A program made the translations under genes and the position numbers. Below the pieces are notes generated by a model. The model ran no database searches. It was not told where the DNA came from and saw only the letters and a list, made by a program, of their open reading frames with translations. A stretch of 64,000 nt of DNA from Mycobacterium sp. 1164985.4 (GTDB taxonomy: Bacteria > Actinomycetota > Actinomycetes > Mycobacteriales > Mycobacteriaceae): contig NZ_LZMD01000065.1 of the NCBI RefSeq assembly GCF_001668575.1, positions 1 to 64,000 on the forward strand, in the 5' to 3' direction. Positions 24,236-34,007 of the stretch are shown here, piece after piece; positions within the stretch are counted from its first letter, which is position 1; each line of letters begins with the position of its first letter.

Positions 24236-25444
24236 ATGGATGGAGCTGTCGCCGGCTTGGTGCTCGTCGGCGTGCTGGTGGTGTTCGCAGCCATCATCGT
24301 CGCGAAGTCGATCGCGCTGATACCCCAGGCCGAAGCCGCGGTGATCGAGCGGCTCGGGCGCTACAGCAAGACCGTGTCCGGTCAGCTGACGCTGCTGCTG
24401 CCGTTCATCGACAGGATCCGCGCGCGGGTCGACCTGCGCGAGCGCGTGGTCTCCTTCCCGCCGCAGCCGGTGATCACCGAGGACAACCTGACGGTCAACA
24501 TCGACACCGTCGTCTACTTCCAGGTGACCAACCCGCAGGCCGCGGTCTACCAGATCAGCAACTACATCGTCGGCGTCGAGCAGCTGACCACCACCACGCT
24601 GCGCAACGTGGTCGGCGGCATGACGCTGGAGCAGACGCTGACCTCCCGTGACTCCATCAATGGTCAGCTGCGCGGGGTGCTGGACGAGGCCACCGGTCGG
24701 TGGGGCCTGCGCGTGGCGCGGGTGGAACTGCGGAGCATCGACCCGCCTCCTTCGATTCAGGACTCGATGGAAAAGCAGATGCGCGCCGACCGCGAGAAAC
24801 GCGCCATGATCCTGACCGCCGAGGGCAACCGGGAAGCGTCGATCAAGCAGGCCGAGGGTCAGAAGCAGGCGCAGATCCTCGCGGCCGAGGGTGCCAAACA
24901 AGCGGCCATCCTCGCGGCCGAAGCGGACCGGCAGTCGCGCATGCTGCGGGCCCAGGGCGAACGCGCCGCCGCGTACCTGCAGGCTCAGGGCCAGGCCAAG
25001 GCCATCGAGAAGACCTTCGCCGCGATCAAGGCGGGCCGGCCGACGCCGGAGATGCTGGCCTACCAGTACCTGCAGACCCTGCCCCAGATGGCCAAGGGCG
25101 AGGCGAACAAGGTGTGGCTGGTGCCCAGCGACTTCGGTTCGGCGCTACAGGGTTTCACCAAGCTGCTTGGCGCGCCGGGGGAGGACGGCGTGTTCCGCTA
25201 CACCCCGTCGCCGGTCGATGACGTGCCGGCCAAGACCGACGACGACGAAGAGGTCGCCGACTGGTTCAACACCGAGACCGATCCCGAGATCGCCCGCGCC
25301 GTGGCGAAAGCCGAAGCCGAGGCGCGCACCTCGGTGGACGGTCCAGCCGCCGTCAGCGCTCCGCCGTCGTTCCCGGGGATCGGCCAGCAGCCGAACGTCC
25401 CGCCACCGGCGCCGAACGTGGGCGGCGGGGCGCATTCGCGCTGA
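24236..25444 (+). CDS. SPFH/band-7 (stomatin/flotillin-like) protein
   Basis: 402 aa. A hydrophobic N-terminal anchor (about 6-26) is followed by the SPFH domain ([21 protein letters not shown] ... [18 protein letters not shown]). Then comes an Ala/Glu/Gln-rich coiled coil (about 185-260) of repeated AEGxKQAxIL units. The C-terminus is a disordered Pro-rich tail. These proteins oligomerise at the membrane and may regulate proteases. ATG start with GAAGGAA upstream; partner of the NfeD gene 30 nt before. Rv1488-like. Confidence 0.93.
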   Translation: MDGAVAGLVLVGVLVVFAAIIVAKSIALIPQAEAAVIERLGRYSKTVSGQLTLLLPFIDRIRARVDLRERVVSFPPQPVITEDNLTVNIDTVVYFQVTNPQAAVYQISNYIVGVEQLTTTTLRNVVGGMTLEQTLTSRDSINGQLRGVLDEATGRWGLRVARVELRSIDPPPSIQDSMEKQMRADREKRAMILTAEGNREASIKQAEGQKQAQILAAEGAKQAAILAAEADRQSRMLRAQGERAAAYLQAQGQAKAIEKTFAAIKAGRPTPEMLAYQYLQTLPQMAKGEANKVWLVPSDFGSALQGFTKLLGAPGEDGVFRYTPSPVDDVPAKTDDDEEVADWFNTETDPEIARAVAKAEAEARTSVDGPAAVSAPPSFPGIGQQPNVPPPAPNVGGGAHSR

Positions 25445-25453
25445 GCCAGCGCG

Positions 25454-26200
25454 TTATCCCGTCACCCGCACGGGTTGATCGGCGTCGTTTACGGCGGCCT
25501 GATCGCGGTGATGGCGCCGGTGCACGCGAATCTCGTAGACCAGCCCCGCGACGCCCAAACTGGCGGTGCAGAACGAAATCAGCACGAGCAGCGGGCTGAC
25601 GTTGCCGGTGAGTGCGTCGCCGAGGACCACGACCGCAGCGGTGCCCGGCACCAGCCCCGCCAAGGTGGCCAGCGTGTAGGGCAGCACGCGCACCGATGAC
25701 ACGCCGGCCGCGTAGTTGAGCACGGCGAACGGCACGGCCGGGATCAGCCGCATCGACAGCACCGTCGGCCATCCGCGCGCACGCAATCGCGCGTCGACGG
25801 CCTGGATCCGTGGATGGCGCGCCACCCGGTTCAGTTGCAGGCCCACCGCCCGCACGAGCAGCAGCGCGATGACCGCGCTGACGGTCGCCGCGGTGACCGC
25901 GAGGGGGATGCCCAGCACGGGGCCGAAGAGCAGGCCCGCGGCGAGCGTGAACGCCGTGCGCGGGAACGGGAACACCGTGACCACGATGTGTGCAGCCAGA
26001 AACGCCAGCGGGAACCACGGCCCCACCGAGGTGGCCCAGTCGCGCAACTGCACCGCGGTCGGCACTGGGACCAGCAATGCGATTGCGACGAGAATCACAA
26101 TCGCCGCCGCCGACCCGAGCAGACGCGCCCGCGAGACGCTCGAGAGCGTCGCGATGACCGCACCGCGGACTGCGCGAAGGGTGCTGACGACGGAGTTCAC
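25454..26200 (-). CDS. TVP38/TMEM64 (DedA-like) membrane protein
   Basis: About 248 aa with five or six TM segments and the SNARE-associated/VTT core: VTVFPFPRTAFTLAAGLLFG, a re-entrant region, then RLIPAVPFAVLNYAAGVS. Proteins of this superfamily are linked to lipid scrambling or polyprenyl carrier traffic. Start is chosen at the GTG at 26200 (MNSVVSTLRAVRG), which gives the length of Rv1491c (about 252 aa). The frame is open further upstream. The convergent SPFH gene ends 9 nt away. Confidence 0.85.
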   Translation of the reverse strand: MNSVVSTLRAVRGAVIATLSSVSRARLLGSAAAIVILVAIALLVPVPTAVQLRDWATSVGPWFPLAFLAAHIVVTVFPFPRTAFTLAAGLLFGPVLGIPLAVTAATVSAVIALLLVRAVGLQLNRVARHPRIQAVDARLRARGWPTVLSMRLIPAVPFAVLNYAAGVSSVRVLPYTLATLAGLVPGTAAVVVLGDALTGNVSPLLVLISFCTASLGVAGLVYEIRVHRRHHRDQAAVNDADQPVRVTG

Positions 26201-26299
26201 GCTTACCAAGACTACGGAACCGCCGCCGCTGACACGTGCTCGCGATGCCGTGAGTCGACCGCCCGGCGGACATCGGTGTGATGGCAATCATTTAGCCTG

Positions 26300-28117
26300 A
26301 TGATCGTGCAGAAACCCACTGCGGTCGAGGCCGATCGGGAGCGTTGGCGCTCAGCGGTCGCCGGGGTGCTGGCAAAGAGCACCCGGCGCGATCCCGCCGA
26401 TCTGCCCGCCGAACCCGAGCGACTGCTGGATTCACCCACCTACGACGGCTTCGCGATCCGTCCGCTGTACACCAGCGTCGACGCGCTGCCCGAACCGCCG
26501 CTGCCGGGGCAGTGGCCGTTCGTGCGCGGAAGCGACGCGCTGCGCGACGTCAAAGCAGGTTGGAGGGTCGCCGAAGCGTTTCCGGCGAACGGGCCCGGCA
26601 GCGTGGACGAACACAACGGCGCGATGTTGCTCGCCCTCACCGAAGGTGTCAGCGCCCTTGTCGTGCGCGTCGGCGCATCGACCGGCGTCGCGGCCGCCGA
26701 ACTGGACCGCCTCTTCGACGGCGTCTTCCTCGACCTCGTCCCTGTGCTCTTCGAGATCGCGGGCACGGACTACCTTTCGGCGGCCGAAGCGGTGCTCGGA
26801 TTGCTCGGCGACCTCGACGCGGATCAACGCTCCCGGCTGTCGGTCGACCTCGGCGCCGATCCGCTGACCGCGCCGCTGAGCGGACGCGAAGCCCCGGAGG
26901 CCGCGGCCGTCGTGACCACCGCCGCGAAGCTCGGCGAGTACCGCGGCGGCGTCCGAACCATCACCGTCGACGGCCCCGCGTTCCACAACCGCGGCGCCAA
27001 CGCGTCGTGGGAGCTCGCCGGCTTGGTGTCCGCGGGGGTGAGCTACCTGCGACTGCTGGGCGATGGAAGCCTTGATATCTCGGATGCGTTGCGCCAGATC
27101 AGCTTCCGCATCGCCGCCGACGACGACCAGTTCATGACGATCGCGAAGCTGCGGGCGGCGCGGCTGCTGTGGGCCCGCGTCGCCGAGGTGGTCGGGGCGC
27201 CGGAGCACGGAGCGGTCACCCTGCACGCCGCGACGTCGCTGCCGATGATGGCCAAGCGCGACCCGTGGGTGAACATGCTGCGCACCACCGTGGCCGCGTT
27301 CTCGGCCGGTGTCGGGGGAGCGGACACCATCGAGGTGCATCCGTTCGACGTCGCGATCGCCGGCGGCTACCCGGGGACCTCCGCGAACTTCGCACGCCGC
27401 ATGGCCCGCAACACGCAGCTGCTGCTGCTGGAGGAATCGCATCTGGGCCGCGTGCTGGACCCGGCGGCGGGTTCCTGGCATGTCGAGGACCTGACCGAAC
27501 AACTCGCCGAACAGGCGTGGAAGCACTTTCAGGACATCGAATCCCGCGGTGGCTTCGAACAGGCCCGTGACCACATCGCGGCCCAGATCGCGGAGGTCGC
27601 CGAGCGGCGCGCCGACGACATCGCTCACCGGCACACCGCGCTGACGGGCGTGAACGAGTTTCCCAACATCGCCGAACCGGTGCTGCCACAGGGCGATTCG
27701 CTGTCCGGAGTGGCCCGCTACGCGGCCGGCTTCGAGGCGCTGCGCGACCGCTCCGACGCCTACTTCGAGAAGAACGGCGCCAGGCCGAAGGTGCTCCTGC
27801 TGCCGCTCGGCCCGCTCGCCGAACACAACGTGCGCACCACCTTCGCGACGAACCTGCTCGCTTCGGGCGGCATCGAAGCGGTGACCGAGGCGGACCCGAC
27901 CCCGCCGATCGCCGTGATTTGCGGCACCGACGCCCGCTACGCCGAGGAGGCGTCCGCCGCGGTGGAATCCGCGCGTGCGGCCGGTGTGTCGCGGGTGCTG
28001 CTCGCGGGGCCGGAAAAGGCTGTCGCGGAAGCGGAATCGAAACCGGACGGCTATCTGACCGCGAAGATCGACGCGGTCGCCACATTGTCGGACCTGCTCA
28101 CCGGATTGGGGGCCTGA
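26300..28117 (+). CDS. mutA: Methylmalonyl-CoA mutase small subunit
   Basis: 605-aa MutA. It has the TIM-barrel substrate domain of the mutase family (for example [22 protein letters not shown]) and a degenerate cobalamin-like C-terminal domain. The DxHxxG cobalamin motif is missing (GPLAEHNVR), as expected for the non-catalytic subunit of heterodimeric mutases. It pairs with MutB to convert (R)-methylmalonyl-CoA and succinyl-CoA, part of propionate and cholesterol carbon handling in mycobacteria. ATG start, divergent from the TVP38 gene; mutB follows after 1 nt. Confidence 0.95.
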   Translation: MIVQKPTAVEADRERWRSAVAGVLAKSTRRDPADLPAEPERLLDSPTYDGFAIRPLYTSVDALPEPPLPGQWPFVRGSDALRDVKAGWRVAEAFPANGPGSVDEHNGAMLLALTEGVSALVVRVGASTGVAAAELDRLFDGVFLDLVPVLFEIAGTDYLSAAEAVLGLLGDLDADQRSRLSVDLGADPLTAPLSGREAPEAAAVVTTAAKLGEYRGGVRTITVDGPAFHNRGANASWELAGLVSAGVSYLRLLGDGSLDISDALRQISFRIAADDDQFMTIAKLRAARLLWARVAEVVGAPEHGAVTLHAATSLPMMAKRDPWVNMLRTTVAAFSAGVGGADTIEVHPFDVAIAGGYPGTSANFARRMARNTQLLLLEESHLGRVLDPAAGSWHVEDLTEQLAEQAWKHFQDIESRGGFEQARDHIAAQIAEVAERRADDIAHRHTALTGVNEFPNIAEPVLPQGDSLSGVARYAAGFEALRDRSDAYFEKNGARPKVLLLPLGPLAEHNVRTTFATNLLASGGIEAVTEADPTPPIAVICGTDARYAEEASAAVESARAAGVSRVLLAGPEKAVAEAESKPDGYLTAKIDAVATLSDLLTGLGA

Positions 28118-28118
28118 G

Positions 28119-30386
28119 GTGACTGCCACGGCTGGGATCGGGAAAACCATCGGTAGCTTCGCCGACGTCCCGCTGCACGGCGACAAGCGTGCGGAGGCGC
28201 CGACCGAGGCAGCCGTCACCGCACACGTCGAGGCGGCCGCCGCGGCACACGGATACGGCGCCGATCAGGTGGACTGGGTGACGCCGGAGGGCATCGACGT
28301 CAAACCCGTCTACATCGGAGCCGACCGCGATGCCGCCGTCGCCGCAGGCTATCCGCTCGACACCTTCCCGGGTGAGCCGCCGTTCGTGCGCGGGCCGTAC
28401 CCGACGATGTACGTCAACCAGCCGTGGACCATCCGGCAGTACGCGGGCTTCTCCACGGCGGCGGAGTCCAACGCGTTCTACCGGCGCAACCTCGCCGCGG
28501 GTCAGAAGGGTCTGTCGGTCGCGTTCGACCTGGCCACCCACCGCGGTTACGACTCCGACCACCCGCGGGTGCAGGGCGATGTCGGAATGGCCGGTGTGGC
28601 AATCGATTCCATCCTCGACATGCGCCAGCTATTCGACGGCATCGACCTGTCCACGGTGTCGGTGTCGATGACGATGAACGGCGCCGTGCTCCCGATCCTC
28701 GCGCTGTACGTCGTCGCCGCCGAAGAGCAGGGCGTGCCGCCGGAGAAGCTCGCCGGGACCATCCAGAACGACATTCTCAAAGAGTTCATGGTCCGCAACA
28801 CCTACATCTATCCGCCGCAGGCGTCGATGCGGATCATTTCCGACATCTTCGGCTACACCAGCGCCAAGATGCCGAAGTTCAACTCGATCTCGATCTCCGG
28901 CTACCACATCCAGGAGGCCGGTGCGACAGCCGATCTCGAGCTGGCCTACACGCTGGCCGACGGTGTCGAGTACATCAAGGCGGGTCTCGACGCCGGGCTC
29001 GACGTCGACAAGTTCGCACCGCGGCTGTCGTTCTTCTGGGGCATCGGCATGAACTTCTTCATGGAGGTCGCCAAGCTGCGTGCCGGCCGGCTGCTGTGGA
29101 GCGAGTTGGTCGCTGATTTTGGACCCAAGAACCCCAAATCAAAGTCATTGCGTACTCATTCGCAGACCTCGGGCTGGTCGTTGACGGCGCAGGATCCGTT
29201 CAACAACGTCGCGCGCACATGTATCGAGGCCATGGCGGCCACCCAAGGGCACACCCAGTCGCTGCACACCAACGCGCTCGACGAGGCGCTGGCGCTGCCG
29301 ACCGACTTCTCGGCCCGCATCGCCCGCAACACCCAGTTGCTGCTGCAGCAGGAGTCGGGCACCACGCGCCCGATCGACCCGTGGGGCGGCTCGTACTACG
29401 TCGAGTGGCTCACCCATCAGCTCGCGACCGCCGCGCGGATGCACATCGGCGAGGTCGTCGAGCACGGCGGGATGGCGCAGGCGATCTCCGACGGCATCCC
29501 GAAACTGCGCATCGAGGAGGCCGCCGCGCGCACGCAGGCGCGGATCGACTCCGGGCAGCAGACCGTGATCGGCGTCAACAAGTACCAGGTCGACGAGGAC
29601 CACGACGTCGAGGTTCTCAAGGTCGAGAACAGCCGGGTGCGCGCAGAGCAGATCGCCAAACTCGAACGGTTGCGCGCCGAACGTGACCAGGCCGAGGTGG
29701 ATGCCGCGCTGGCCAAGCTGAGCCGGGCGGCGGGCACCCGCGAGGCCGCGGGCGCCGACGGGCTCGGCAACAACCTGCTCGCCCTGGCGATCAACGCCGC
29801 GCGCGCCAAGGCCACCGTCGGCGAGATCTCCGATGCGCTCGAGCGGGTTTACGGGCGCCACGTCGCCGAGATCCGTACGATCGCCGGCGTCTACCGCGAT
29901 GAGTTGGGGGGGAACGGCGTCAGCAACATCACGAAAGCCACCGACCTGGTGCAGAAGTTCGCCGAAGCCGACGGTCGTCAGCCGCGCATCCTGATCGCGA
30001 AGATGGGCCAGGACGGACACGACCGCGGCCAGAAGGTGATCGCGACCGCGTTCGCCGACATCGGATTCGACGTCGACGTCGGCTCGCTGTTCTCCACGCC
30101 CGAGGAGGTCGCGCGACAGGCGGCCGACAACGACGTACACGTCGTCGGCGTCTCGTCGCTGGCGGCCGGGCACCTCACCCTCGTGCCCGCCCTGCGCGAG
30201 GCCCTCGCCGAGGTCGGCCGGCCGGACATCATGGTCGTGGTCGGCGGAGTCATCCCGCCGGGCGACTTCGACGAGCTCTACGCCGCGGGCGCCACCGCGA
30301 TCTTCCCGCCCGGCACAGTCATCGCCGACGCGGCGGTCGGCCTGCTGCACAAGCTGGCCGAGCGGCTGGGATACCGCCTCGACTAG
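28119..30386 (+). CDS. mutB: Methylmalonyl-CoA mutase large subunit
   Basis: 755-aa catalytic subunit. It has the N-terminal (beta/alpha)8 barrel with [20 protein letters not shown] and [21 protein letters not shown] linker leads to the C-terminal B12 domain with the base-off cobalamin motif in [11 protein letters not shown] (DxHxxG). Adenosylcobalamin-dependent. GTG start 1 nt after mutA; its stop abuts the meaB start with no gap. In M. tuberculosis mazE4-mazF4 lie between mutB and meaB as I recall; here nothing does. Confidence 0.97.
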   Translation: MTATAGIGKTIGSFADVPLHGDKRAEAPTEAAVTAHVEAAAAAHGYGADQVDWVTPEGIDVKPVYIGADRDAAVAAGYPLDTFPGEPPFVRGPYPTMYVNQPWTIRQYAGFSTAAESNAFYRRNLAAGQKGLSVAFDLATHRGYDSDHPRVQGDVGMAGVAIDSILDMRQLFDGIDLSTVSVSMTMNGAVLPILALYVVAAEEQGVPPEKLAGTIQNDILKEFMVRNTYIYPPQASMRIISDIFGYTSAKMPKFNSISISGYHIQEAGATADLELAYTLADGVEYIKAGLDAGLDVDKFAPRLSFFWGIGMNFFMEVAKLRAGRLLWSELVADFGPKNPKSKSLRTHSQTSGWSLTAQDPFNNVARTCIEAMAATQGHTQSLHTNALDEALALPTDFSARIARNTQLLLQQESGTTRPIDPWGGSYYVEWLTHQLATAARMHIGEVVEHGGMAQAISDGIPKLRIEEAAARTQARIDSGQQTVIGVNKYQVDEDHDVEVLKVENSRVRAEQIAKLERLRAERDQAEVDAALAKLSRAAGTREAAGADGLGNNLLALAINAARAKATVGEISDALERVYGRHVAEIRTIAGVYRDELGGNGVSNITKATDLVQKFAEADGRQPRILIAKMGQDGHDRGQKVIATAFADIGFDVDVGSLFSTPEEVARQAADNDVHVVGVSSLAAGHLTLVPALREALAEVGRPDIMVVVGGVIPPGDFDELYAAGATAIFPPGTVIADAAVGLLHKLAERLGYRLD

Positions 30387-31379
30387 ATGGCCGACCGGAC
30401 CGCCGACCTCGCGGCCGCCGTGGTGGACGGCGACCGTGCCGCCCTGGCGAGGGCCATCACGCTGGTCGAGTCGACGCGTGCCGACCATCGCGAGCAGGCG
30501 CAGGAACTGCTGCTGACGCTGACCCCGCACGCGGGCAGCTCGCTACACGTCGGGATCACCGGAGTGCCCGGCGTCGGCAAGTCGACGACGATCGAAGCGC
30601 TCGGCATGTACCTGATCGAGCAGGGTCACCGCGTAGCGGTGCTGGCCGTCGACCCGTCGTCCACGCGCACTCGGGGCTCGATCCTCGGCGACAAGACCCG
30701 GATGGCGCAGCTGGCCGTGCATCCCGACGCCTACATCCGTCCGTCGCCCACGTCGGGAACCTTGGGCGGGGTCGCCAAGGCCACGCGCGAGACGATCGTG
30801 TTGTTGGAGGCGGCGGGTTTCGATGTGGTGCTGGTCGAGACGGTCGGCGTGGGCCAGTCCGAGGTGACGGTCGCGAACATGGTCGACACGTTCGTGTTCC
30901 TGACCCTCGCACGCACCGGCGACCAGTTGCAGGGCATCAAGAAGGGTGTTCTCGAACTCGCCGACATCGTCGTGGTGAACAAGGCCGACGGTGAGCACGC
31001 GATCGAGGCCAAGCGGGCCGCGCGTGAGCTCTCTGGCGCAATCCGCCTCATCTATCCGCGCGAAACACTCTGGCGCCCACCAGTTCTCACGATGAGCGCG
31101 CTCGAAGGAACCGGTCTCGAGGAGCTGTGGGCGACGGTGCTCAAACACCGCGACGTGCTCACCGAGGCGGGGGAGTTCGAGAGTCGCAGGCGCGCACAGC
31201 AAGTCGAGTGGACATGGTCGATGGTGCGCGATGCGGTCCTCGACCGGGTGCTGTCGAATCCGAACGTGAAGCGGGTCCGCGCCGAGATCGAGCGTCAGGT
31301 GCGCGACGGCGAGCTCACCCCCGCGCTTGCTGCGCAGCAACTGCTCGATGCCTCTGACGGCGGCGAACCTAACAAATAG
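30387..31379 (+). CDS. meaB: MeaB, G-protein chaperone of methylmalonyl-CoA mutase
   Basis: 330-aa P-loop GTPase of the MeaB/ArgK family that protects and reloads the mutase with adenosylcobalamin. Seen: Walker A GVPGVGKST, Mg/switch segment STRTRGSILGDKTRM, VETVGVGQSE, base-recognition NKAD, and a C-terminal dimerisation arm. ATG directly after the mutB stop, so it is co-translated. Older annotation as an arginine/ornithine transport kinase is not supported by the context. Confidence 0.96.
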   Translation: MADRTADLAAAVVDGDRAALARAITLVESTRADHREQAQELLLTLTPHAGSSLHVGITGVPGVGKSTTIEALGMYLIEQGHRVAVLAVDPSSTRTRGSILGDKTRMAQLAVHPDAYIRPSPTSGTLGGVAKATRETIVLLEAAGFDVVLVETVGVGQSEVTVANMVDTFVFLTLARTGDQLQGIKKGVLELADIVVVNKADGEHAIEAKRAARELSGAIRLIYPRETLWRPPVLTMSALEGTGLEELWATVLKHRDVLTEAGEFESRRRAQQVEWTWSMVRDAVLDRVLSNPNVKRVRAEIERQVRDGELTPALAAQQLLDASDGGEPNK

Positions 31380-31411
31380 GTAACGCCAGGTTTATTTGCC
31401 GGGGCTACGAG

Positions 31412-31426
31412 TAAATTAAATAAATT
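31412..31426 (+). promoter_or_regulatory. AT-rich -10 region of lipL
   Basis: TAAATT at 31412-31417, and a second copy at 31421-31426 touching the GTG start at 31427. With the first copy the start site falls within a few nt of the start codon, so the mRNA is likely leaderless. The run of A/T in this genome is notable. Confidence 0.45.
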
Positions 31427-32701
31427 GTGACGGGTGTCAACTACCGGGAGCGCAGCGTCGCGCTTCCGCATGGTGTCCAGGGCGCGGCGGATTCCAACTT
31501 CGCGTGCAGCTTGCGGGCCTTCTCGCGATTGTTCCCCGGTCGCCGGTACGGCGGCGGCGCGCTGTCGATCTACCTCCACGGTGAGCCGGTCGTCGACGTG
31601 TGGACCGGCTATTCGGACCGCCGCGGCACCCAGTTCTGGAACGCCGACACCGGCGCGATGGTCTTCTCGGTCACCAAAGGCCTGGCGTCGACCGTCATCC
31701 ACCGCCTCGCCGACCGCGGCCTGATCGACTATGACACCCCGCTCGCCGAATACTGGCCCGAGTTCGGCGTGAAGGGCAAGGCCGCCATCACGGTGCGCGA
31801 GCTGATGCAACACCGGGCCGGCCTGTCGCACCTCAACGGGTGCACCAAGGCCGAACTGCTCGACCACCGCGCCATGGAGCAGCGGGTCGCGGCCGCGTCC
31901 GTCAACAAGCTGCTGTTCGGCCATCAGGCCTATCACGCGCTGACCTACGGCTGGCTGATGTCCGGGCTGGGCCGCGCGATCACCGGTAAGGGCATGCGCG
32001 ATCTCATCCGCGAGGAGTTGGCCGAGCCGCTCGACACCGACGGCCTGCACCTGGGCCGGCCGCCGGTCGACGCGCCGACCAGCGCCGCACAGATCCTCGC
32101 GCCGCAGGGCGCGATGGCCAACCCCGTCTTCAACTTCGTCGCCCCGCGCGTCGCGGCGCTCGGGGTCTCCGGCATCTTCAGCTCGATGTACTTCCCCGGC
32201 ATGAAGTCGGTGGTCCAGGGCGATACCCCGTTCCTGGACGCCGAGATCCCGGCGGCCAACGGCGTCGCGACGGCCAGGAGCCTGGCCAAGCTATACGGTG
32301 CGATCGCCAACGGCGGCCGCATCGAAGGCAAGCAGTTCCTGTCCGAGGAGCGCGTCGCGATGCTGACCGGCCGGCCGAGCTATTGGCCGGACCGCAACAT
32401 CGTCATGCCGCTGAGCTTCAACCTCGGATACCACTCGCTGCCGGTGCCGCCGGGACTGATGCCCGGCTTCGGCCATGCCGGGCTCGCCGGGTCGGTCGGT
32501 TGGGCCGATCCGAGCAGCGGGCTCGCGTTCGGCTTCGTGCACAATCGGCTCTTGACGCGGATGGTGCTGGACCAGGCGACGTTCGCCGGTCTCGGCGTTT
32601 TGATCCGGCGCGATGCGGCGCGGGCGCGCAGGCGCGGTTATCAGACGGTGCCCGATCTGGGCGCGCCGTACTCCGAAGTGTCGCGGCCGGTCGCCGGTTA
32701 G
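31427..32701 (+). CDS. lipL: Serine beta-lactamase-fold esterase, LipL-like
   Basis: 424 aa, class C beta-lactamase/EstB fold. The nucleophile motif SxxK is in VFSVTKGLAS (about residue 84), followed by the ELMQHRAGLSHL block. The Tyr motif is probably in HALTYGWLMSG, and HAGLAGS is near the C-terminus. No signal peptide is visible. M. tuberculosis LipL (Rv1497), in the same position after meaB, is reported as an esterase/lipase. It may also act on beta-lactam-like bonds. GTG start 47 nt after meaB, with its own promoter-like A/T box. Confidence 0.92.
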   Translation: MTGVNYRERSVALPHGVQGAADSNFACSLRAFSRLFPGRRYGGGALSIYLHGEPVVDVWTGYSDRRGTQFWNADTGAMVFSVTKGLASTVIHRLADRGLIDYDTPLAEYWPEFGVKGKAAITVRELMQHRAGLSHLNGCTKAELLDHRAMEQRVAAASVNKLLFGHQAYHALTYGWLMSGLGRAITGKGMRDLIREELAEPLDTDGLHLGRPPVDAPTSAAQILAPQGAMANPVFNFVAPRVAALGVSGIFSSMYFPGMKSVVQGDTPFLDAEIPAANGVATARSLAKLYGAIANGGRIEGKQFLSEERVAMLTGRPSYWPDRNIVMPLSFNLGYHSLPVPPGLMPGFGHAGLAGSVGWADPSSGLAFGFVHNRLLTRMVLDQATFAGLGVLIRRDAARARRRGYQTVPDLGAPYSEVSRPVAG

Positions 32702-32717
32702 CGCTCGATCTGCGCGG

Positions 32718-33455
32718 TCACTGGGGCGCGCTGCTGAACCACTTGGTCTTCTGGCGCCAGGATTCGGCCGAGGTCAGCGCGAACCCAGCGCCGCACATAC
32801 AGGCGAAGACCCAGACCAGCGTGGTGCCGCCGTCGTGCTGCTGCAGTGCCGGGATGTAGGCCGTGAGCAGCCGCACCACGCACGCGGCGATGCCCGCGGC
32901 GGACGAGATCAGATAGACGTTGGCGATCTTGCGCGACCGCGGATCCCTGCGCAGCACCAGCAGGGCCCGGCTGCCGTAGCCGAGCAGATAGATCAGGATG
33001 CCGCACAGGATGAGCCAGTACATGTTCAGCCAGAAGTCGGTCGGCACCTGGAAGAAGTCCGGCTTGAAGATCCGTGCGCCGTTGCCGAGAGAGAACGTGA
33101 CGAGCAGCAGCGGAATGCACAGCGTCGCCGGTATCTCCACGTACTGCTTGAACGACCGCTGGAGCAGGTGGTCGTCCTGCAGCCGGCCCAGGGCGTTGTA
33201 GACGACGGCCGACGCGGCGACGATGTAGCAGTCGTGGCCGATGAAGTCCTCGAGGTTCCATTTCCCGGTCAGCGCGTGCAGCGCGACCCCCAGCGTTTCG
33301 GACGCCCACGGAGACATCAGAAGGACCGCCATGCCCTGCAGTGCGATGTTGAGGGTGGCCGCCACCTCCCACCGGGAGGACCAGGTGACACGGCGAATCC
33401 ACAGGCTCCACGCGATACAGCAAAGCGTTATCGCGATGAGTGTCGCCAAAGCCAT
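32718..33455 (-). CDS. Seven-TM membrane protein paired with HTH regulator
   Basis: 245 aa with seven hydrophobic helices (about 2-20, 30-49, 72-92, 108-125, 139-163, 176-195, 211-232) and short loops. Conserved-looking polar features are GHDCYIVAASAVVYN in helix 3 and YLLGYGSRALLVLRRD after helix 5. No transporter or enzyme motif is known to me. The pairing of a 7-TM protein with a small HTH regulator recalls the MAB_1171c-type loci of mycobacteria; I say this tentatively. ATG at 33455, 44 nt downstream of the regulator. Confidence 0.82.
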   Translation of the reverse strand: MALATLIAITLCCIAWSLWIRRVTWSSRWEVAATLNIALQGMAVLLMSPWASETLGVALHALTGKWNLEDFIGHDCYIVAASAVVYNALGRLQDDHLLQRSFKQYVEIPATLCIPLLLVTFSLGNGARIFKPDFFQVPTDFWLNMYWLILCGILIYLLGYGSRALLVLRRDPRSRKIANVYLISSAAGIAACVVRLLTAYIPALQQHDGGTTLVWVFACMCGAGFALTSAESWRQKTKWFSSAPQ

Positions 33456-33499
33456 GAGGATTGCCTTCGGGCCGCCGTGGTACTCAGCAAAGTCTACGG

Positions 33500-33871
33500 C
33501 TAAAGGGGCGGAGCGTCACTCCGCGGTCGCAGTTCGGAGAGTCTCGGAATCCGGGTGCGCGCCTTGGTCGTTTCGCGCACGGCGGTCTGCCCGGATCCGC
33601 CTGTGCGTTCGAGATATTCGACGCAGCTCAGGACTTCTTGCCTGGTCATCAAACCGAACCTGATCTGCAGGTCGGGATAATTCAGACCGAACCGGTCGGC
33701 GACCCGCCGCAGCTCCTCGGCATCGGGATAGTCGGGCTCTTTGATACGGCGGTAATAGGTGCTGCTGGACGTGCCCAGCGCGTCGTAGATGTCCTTGGCT
33801 TCGATGTCCCCGTCGAGCAGGTAGTCGAGCAGCGCCTTGAGTTGTCTGCCGTTCTCGTCTGTCCGGGGCAC
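33500..33871 (-). CDS. XRE-like HTH regulator
   Basis: 123 aa. The HTH is DIYDALGTSSSTYYRRI (about residues 27-43), then PDYPDAEELRRVADRFGLNYPDLQIRFGL, which is typical of mycobacterial single-domain regulators. The C-terminal 45 residues are basic and probably disordered (TTKARTRIPRLSELRPRS). GTG start with a purine-rich GTGGGTAG before it. It is divergent from the NRPS-like gene at 34008, with a palindrome in the shared region, so it probably regulates both itself and its neighbour. Confidence 0.85.
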   Translation of the reverse strand: MPRTDENGRQLKALLDYLLDGDIEAKDIYDALGTSSSTYYRRIKEPDYPDAEELRRVADRFGLNYPDLQIRFGLMTRQEVLSCVEYLERTGGSGQTAVRETTKARTRIPRLSELRPRSDAPPL

Positions 33872-33966
33872 CTACCCACTGTAAACCAACGTCCCGGGTT
33901 TGGGCAGTGCGGTCCGCAAACTGGAGGTGTTTGCCTAAATTGACACTGACGTCACAGTTTTGAGAG

Positions 33967-34000
33967 GTGTCTCCCATTTTTGGGACACGTGAGCTATCTT
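33967..34000 (+). promoter_or_regulatory. Palindromic operator over a leaderless promoter
   Basis: GTGTCTCCCA-TTTT-TGGGACAC (33967-33988) is a near-perfect inverted repeat. A -10 box TATCTT (33995-34000) lies 7 nt before the ATG at 34008, so the dyad covers the -35 region. A further half-site TGGTCCCA (34001-34008) runs into the start codon. The likely ligand is the divergent HTH protein. Confidence 0.6.
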
Positions 34001-34007
34001 TGGTCCC

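Noticed and set aside
23714..24901. Long minus-strand extension of the Rv1486c-like gene
   Set aside because: Upstream of ATG 23713 the frame is a shadow of the nfeD and SPFH genes, with no family-like sequence.
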